From the NCBI GenBank assembly GCA_030407085.1, contig CM059586.1, positions 17,068,001 through 17,132,000 of the forward strand: a stretch of DNA of 64,000 nucleotides. The letters are read 5' to 3'. Positions 59,425 to 64,000 of the stretch are shown piece by piece; position 1 is the stretch's first letter; every line of letters starts with the position of its first letter. Both the position numbers and the translations under genes were made by a program. Source of the DNA: Trichopria drosophilae. Its lineage: Eukaryota > Arthropoda > Insecta > Hymenoptera > Diapriidae. The notes beneath the pieces are model-generated. The model saw nothing but the letters and a program-made list of their open reading frames with translations. It was not told the origin of the DNA and made no database searches.

Positions 59425-59643
59425 TTAACAAAAACGTTTATCATTATTAAATATTGGGGAAAGAGTCACAGCTGCAACGATTTGCGATATACATTCATTG
59501 ATGAAAGCAGTTAAGGGTTGTGCATGTTTGCTGAAGAATTTGAGTATATAATAAGCAAAATCTTGTGCAGAACACTGAAAACTAACCCAAGTAATAACTA
59601 ACAACCCAATAATTTTTACTATAAATAAAATAGTTTTGTACAT
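59425..59643 (-). CDS. Candidate small secreted peptide, 72 aa
   Basis: The frame starts with ATG at 59643 and ends with TAA at 59425-59427. Residues 1-26 have the three parts of a signal peptide: MYK, a hydrophobic core (TILFIVKIIGLLVITWV), then SFQCSA with a plausible cut before QD. The mature part of about 46 residues is mixed, likely helical and amphipathic (DFAYYILKFFSKHAQPL, then FINECISQIVAAV), with one internal Cys and a C-terminal Cys. An AATAAA-type signal lies about 70 bases past the stop on this strand. I recognise no family. Short secreted peptides of this size include antimicrobial, hormone and venom peptides, but nothing here decides among them. It sits alone in AT-rich DNA, and no introns or clear TATA box were found. 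Confidence 0.35.
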   Translation of the reverse strand: MYKTILFIVKIIGLLVITWVSFQCSAQDFAYYILKFFSKHAQPLTAFINECISQIVAAVTLSPIFNNDKRFC

Positions 59644-59679
59644 TAAATATTATTCACATGGAGCCATGATATAATCTCA

Positions 59680-60420
59680 TTGAACTTCTACTTAAAAAGT
59701 ATCCAATTTTCTAAATATTTATTTCTTGTCTTCAGACAAGAAGTTAACGTCTTTTTCTTGGATGCCATTAAAATCACGCAGTTTCAGGTTTCATTGCTTC
59801 TCAAGTGCATTAAAGTAAATTTTACTTGTCATTTATTCCTTGCCAAAAGTCTCTTAAAAGTTAATCGATATTAATAATGAAATGTTCCTTTCATTTGAAA
59901 AAGTTGAGTTTTATTCGACGATAACATGAGTTAGGTTGAGCTTTGCACGTAGCCGGTATAATCTAGAACTCGACAAGAGGGAACTGCAGTAAAATATAAA
60001 ACAACTGCGATTAAACGGTTAATGCTTTGGTGTAATTTAACTCTTGACATGTCTTTATGTACAATACATGACTTCTTGCGTCTAAGCACTTAGTAGAAGC
60101 ATTGTTTTCTGGAACGATTACAGGTTTTAAAATTTAAGCTTAAACTAAAGTGTAACAGGAGTGAACTATAAAATTGAAACGTATCACATTTTGTTTAATG
60201 TAAAAAGTATGTAAATATATAAATAAATGAAATACGTAATTAAACAAAGCAGCTAAATTGAGTATGCACTGCTCCCTAAACCTAAATTAATAAAAACGAC
60301 TTATCTACAGCGAAAAGTGGGTCACCATCAATTAATAATTTTGTACTGACAAATGGTATGAAAATACTAATTCATTAGCAAAATTCTACTAATCTACAAG
60401 TAGATACTGACTTGTTTATT
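59680..60420. other. AT-rich sequence, no gene seen
   Basis: The 64-codon plus ORF at 59680-59874 is not supported by motif or splice signals. Confidence 0.35.
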
Positions 60421-60432
60421 TCAATAATTTGT

Positions 60433-60541
60433 GGAATTTGTAGGTTGTTACTTTTTATTAGCAAAAATGGTTACTAATTAATTTGGTTACTCGCTTTTCA
60501 TTTTCTTATTGGTAGTTTTTAACCAATTCAGAGTTAGAGAG
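60433..60541 (+). repeat. Dispersed repeat, copy B
   Basis: Counterpart of 2119-2240: 'ttattagcaaaaatggttactaatt', 'ttggttactcgcttttcattttcttatt', 'ttttaaccaattcagagttagagag'. Same orientation. Confidence 0.55.
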
Positions 60542-60663
60542 TGATGTAACCATTTAAATACGCAATTCTAATATTGGACATATAAAGTCATTTTAAATTG
60601 TAGTATCTGCTATTCTGTAATAATAATTTTATTATTCGCTGCAAAATATTGATTGGTGTAACT

Positions 60664-60926
60664 ACACAGAAAAAAAGAGTTAAGGGAACTAGGAAGAAAT
60701 AGTAGAAACAATGTTAACATACGTAAATAGTAAAATTAACAACGTGAAAGGTTGTAGTTGATATTTGAGGTTATTTATGATTGATTTAAATACCGTCAAA
60801 TAGTAAATAGTATACAATTTAATTGTTCCCTTTACTAGGGCAACAGATAATTAACTAATATTGGTGTTAAAGCTTTTTGTTATTATAAAATGATTCCATT
60901 AACTATTTTCTTTCTCTCTGGTTGGA
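60664..60926. mobile_element. Palindromic MITE-like element
   Basis: 'actacacagaaaaaaagagttaag' on the left pairs inverted with 'ttaactattttctttctctctggt' on the right. Within, 'aaatagtaaaatt' and 'aaatagtaaatagt' words recur. Body about 260 bp, non-coding. Related to the worn copy at 31588-31918. Target duplication not clear. Confidence 0.5.
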
Positions 60927-60929
60927 TAA

Positions 60930-62150
60930 TAATCCATCCTATTCAGTCACTTGCGTATAATTTAATTTAACTAATAAAATTAAGTACCTGAAGTATAAAT
61001 GTTCGATTTGCAATAACAAAAGTAATATCCTACAGCCTTTCTAATAGTAGTATTTTTATGGTTGATTAAACCTTTTTCTTCCTTCTCAATATTAGCTGCA
61101 ATTTTTAAATAGTAAGTTTAGAATCGGTTTTATAGCAGGAAAATAATGCAGCCCAACTTTCTGACATTTGTTAAACATAACTACTGAATTAGTTACTGAA
61201 TTTGTTATGGTTGATATTTGGGTAAGTAGTGATTAATAGTGTTCGTAGGTAGTGTATTTACTGAACAAAGAACAATTTTATTACGAAAATACTAGTTCGA
61301 ACGAGATGTACGCGTAAAACGAGGAGTAAAATTCTTGAGTAATAGATAAACAACAGGATTGTTGTTTGACAATGTTGTTATTATTAGTTACAGTGAGAGC
61401 CAATCCACTTGGAGTAATAAATAAATTTCTAAATTCTACTATTCTAACTATAATTGATGGGATAACTTCGTATTTCTGTTAGTAAAAACTATTAGTTTAG
61501 TAAAATTTCTTATTTTGTTTTATGGAAATGTTTATATGCACTAAAAATCATGTCACAATAATAAAATTTCTTACATAATATTTCCCTCAGTACAGGGATC
61601 CATGCTTCCAAAACTGCATAGAGTTTATGACAATATCTACTAAATAATATAATTTCGAAATTAGGCTAATTTGTTGTTTTATTACATCAATTCTGAGGAT
61701 CGAAGGCTTACATTGATGAATTGATTGAATTTAGATGTTTTTAGTAAAAAAACTGATTTACAATTTATTACCTAAAAATTGTACTTTCCAATCTAAAAAT
61801 AAGGTTGATGGTCTGTCCTCGATGTACTATAGTTATAATACTAAAAGTTGCAATTTAATTTTTGTCAATCGTGGAAAGCTGACTAAAAATTACCAATCGC
61901 TATGGAAGTCGTAAATAATGTTATATTTTCAATACCATGTAACGTTTGAATTTATTATCCAAATTTATCATAATAATTTTGAAATTTGTATTACTTGCCT
62001 AAAAATTCATTCGTAAAGTACTATGTACTCAATAACTACTTTTACTTGTCAAAATATAGACATCACTAGTAAATTTACTTTTTAATCAAACCTATAATCG
62101 GAATTACTCATATCTGTCAATAAATGCTTTAATTCCCACTGAAGAATGGA
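60930..62150. other. AT-rich sequence, no gene seen
   Basis: A GGTAAGTAG donor-like site at 61221 has no acceptor upstream within reach. No other feature is supported. Confidence 0.35.
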
Positions 62151-62740
62151 TGTAACGTTACAAAGCTCACATATTGCCTACAATTCATCCTCTTCTTATT
62201 GCAGCAACCAATTTTGAACATTCGCCCTGTTTCATTCGCAAAGTCAATTATTCACAACAACAATGCGGCATATAACGGCGACAGGAATTTTTCACGTCAA
62301 TATGGAAATATGAAGTCGCGTTATTTGGCAGTTTCATGATTCTCGCAGTTAAGGTAGTGACGGATGAGACGTTCAAATGCGAACCATTTGTGCGTCGTTT
62401 GTTTTCGACCAGCCATGGTGATTTACGTTTGGCTTTTCGAATTAAACTTTTCACCGGCATCGCGCACGATTCCGGCCAATGCCGTTACGATTCCCGGCGA
62501 AAAAACGACCCTGTCAAACTATGGAGGAGAATCAGCGATGTCAATTTACAAAACAGCGCAATTTTCCCTGTCGGATATGTGTCACGTGGCATCCGGAACT
62601 GCGTTTTTACGTCCTACAGCTCATTTCACTGTTTTGTTTTTCATTGTCGCTTCAAATTTTATAGTTGTTATCGCATTTCATAAATGGATTGCTTTGGTAT
62701 GGTGATGAACGACGAAAACACTGTTTTGTTTTAGCTGAAT
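62150..62740. other. CpG-richer island with acceptor-like site and ORFs
   Basis: 'catcctcttcttattgcag' ends at 62204, an acceptor-like site. The frame opening CAA CCA ATT right after it is open for about 44 codons (with SIIHNNNAAYNGDRNF), ending at TGA near 62338. Separate plus ORFs at 62336-62683, 62364-62705 and 62479-62664 overlap in different frames, and a 70-codon minus ORF covers the start. No domain is recognised. An exon plus regulatory sequence is possible. Confidence 0.3.
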
Positions 62741-62791
62741 CGTGTATAATTAGCTACCTAAAAATTTATTGAAAATTAAATACTGGATGCA

Positions 62792-63345
62792 TCTCTAAAT
62801 ATCATGGGACAAAATGTTATTGGACAAAATATTATGCCAAAATATTATGTATTATTATATATGTATTGTATATTATTTTAAAATAATATAATTTTAATAT
62901 ATATAATTATATATTATTAATTTAATATTGTATAGTTTTCATCGAAAATGTTGTGATGTCACTCGCGAGTTGCAAATGCGAATTTATTTAATGACACTGT
63001 GTACGTTTATTATATTCCATGAATTTGATTACTGTTTATAAGTTTGTATTGGTTTCAGTCTTTGTTTTGCTCGCGCGTTTTTCAGATATTCAGTTATTCT
63101 GTTCAGTTAAAGTCAAGCCGTTACATTTTGTATTGAGTCAGAAGGCTAAAAATTGCTTCTCCACGAGCGTTAGGTTAGGTTAGGTTAGGTTAGGTTAGGT
63201 TAGGTTAGGTTAGGTGAGGTTAGGTTAGGTTAGGTTAGGTCTAATAATTTGTCTAAATAGTATTTTGTAAAATAATATTTAATGCAAATAATATTTTGGA
63301 TTATGATATTTTGGCATGATATTTTGTCTTATGATATTTAGTGGT
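62792..63345. mobile_element. Foldback-like element enclosing TTAGG array
   Basis: Left arm about 62792-62850 and right arm about 63243-63345 are inverted copies. Each is a chain of short units such as gacaaaatattatgcc and aaaatattatg, beginning with ctctaaatatcat on the left and ending atgatatttagtgg on the right. Between them lie an AT-only palindromic stretch (62860-62935), ordinary sequence and the TTAGG array at 63170-63240. Nothing coding is present. Confidence 0.6.
63170..63240 (+). repeat. Interstitial telomere-type array (TTAGG)n
   Basis: Fourteen tandem TTAGG units, one of them changed to TGAGG. TTAGG is the ancestral insect telomere repeat. This array is short, internal and flanked by non-telomeric sequence, so it is interstitial. 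A shorter run of about three units lies at 27465-27485. Confidence 0.9.
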
Positions 63346-63609
63346 AGAATCTTAAATACTACATATCATAAGTAACAATGAAACAATTAAAAAGGTTACC
63401 AAATTGTGTCAGTTAGTAGCATACTTAATACAGTTGATTTTACAAACTATTTCGTCCCATTAACTCTTTTAAGATTAACAATTTTTGAGAAAGTTAATTT
63501 AGGTATTGATTTTATTCTGGGTAAATTATTTTTTGTAACCGAATAAATATTTTGGCATTTTTTCGTCACTTTACATATTCACGAATTCATTATACATATG
63601 GGATATATT

Positions 63610-63730
63610 ACACAGGAAGTACAATGACGATTCGCAAGGCTGAAACGAGCACACGTGCGAGATTCGCACGCGATTAAGCGATTCGTTTCCGACGCATTCC
63701 CAGTTCCGGTTCCAGGGCAACCTGTCTAGA
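63610..63730. other. Small CpG-rich patch
   Basis: acgagcacacgtgcgagattcgcacgcg-type sequence near 63645 contains a CACGTG E-box and is self-complementary in part (gcgagattcgc). No ORF. It may be a regulatory site; the rest of the window to 64000 is AT-rich without features. Confidence 0.3.
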
Positions 63731-64000
63731 AACAAAATTTATAAATCAAATATCATGTAACATCTATATATATATTAAAATATCTTTTAATCATTTTTAT
63801 AGTTAAATAATACATTTTTGTTATAATTACAATATGAGAGATATTTAATGTTTAGTAAAAAATAACATTATAAAAGTAAAAAGTTGTTCTTGTTTTGCAA
63901 TCTACGATGAATATTATCACTACAGTAACTCATCGTCAATCACTCGTTTTTATAATTTTTCGCCATAAAATATGCTACTTTTTATAAGAACCATTTCCTT

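Noticed and set aside
62336..62705. Two overlapping plus ORFs of 113-115 codons as genes
   Set aside because: They occupy the same bases in different frames without motif support. At most one could be real, and neither shows it.
1..64000. Bacterial-style features, CRISPR arrays, tRNA and rRNA genes
   Set aside because: No regularly spaced identical repeats, no ribosome-binding-site ORF series, and no GGTTCGAATCC-type tRNA box with cloverleaf or rRNA core was found.

Overview
This 64 kb window is AT-rich eukaryotic DNA, most likely from an insect. Three things point there: TTAGG-type telomeric units (63170-63240 and a few near 27475), decayed insect-type non-LTR retrotransposons, and many small inverted-repeat transposons. 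The purine-rich 3' coding end of the LINE at 52.9-53.5 kb, with its terminal CCHC finger, resembles R1-like elements known from ants, bees and wasps. Hymenoptera is therefore my best guess, but the sequence does not prove it. There is no rRNA, no tRNA I can recognise, no CRISPR array and no operon-like gene packing.

The window looks like a gene desert or the inside of very long introns. No multi-exon gene can be read with confidence. Three small plus-strand segments look like exons: 6325-6361 and 51724-51747 have an acceptor and a donor, and one beginning at 58610 has an acceptor only. A lone donor lies at 369. The three segments stay in one open frame when joined, yet none contains an ATG, so they could be 5' UTR or internal microexons of one long gene. 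Two single-exon ORFs look more protein-like than the rest: 26891-27223 (+), 110 aa with a hydrophobic C-terminal segment, and 59425-59643 (-), 72 aa with a convincing signal peptide. Neither belongs to a family I recognise.

Repeats fill most of the structured sequence. Four decayed LINE fragments lie at about 17.6-18.0 kb (+), 20.8-21.8 kb (+, split by a MITE with TA flanks), 37.1-38.3 kb (-) and 52.9-53.5 kb (-). MITE-like or palindromic elements lie at 1.1, 4.0, 5.4, 9.1-10.0, 21.0, 23.9, 24.1-25.0, 25.9-26.6, 27.3-27.8, 31.6, 33.3, 39.4, 42.0-42.7, 44.0-44.7, 47.3-47.7, 50.9-51.4, 56.2, 60.7 and 62.8-63.3 kb. Several have long inverted arms built from tandem subunits (foldback-like), and two of these enclose TTAGG arrays. 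A dispersed, often tandem family carrying 'attcgtaatcagcgacc' and 'attcaaaatggcggatc' words recurs at more than ten places, with a six-unit array at 15.2-16.1 kb.

About a dozen GC- and CpG-richer islands of 0.3-1 kb interrupt the AT-rich background: 0.4, 6.1-7.2, 14.5, 19.8, 25.3, 34.4, 41.2, 45.4, 48.5-49.8, 53.5, 58.4, 62.2 and 63.6 kb. Two of them coincide with candidate exons. They are the likeliest sites of conserved regulatory or exonic sequence. The remaining stretches are AT-rich sequence in which I see no feature.
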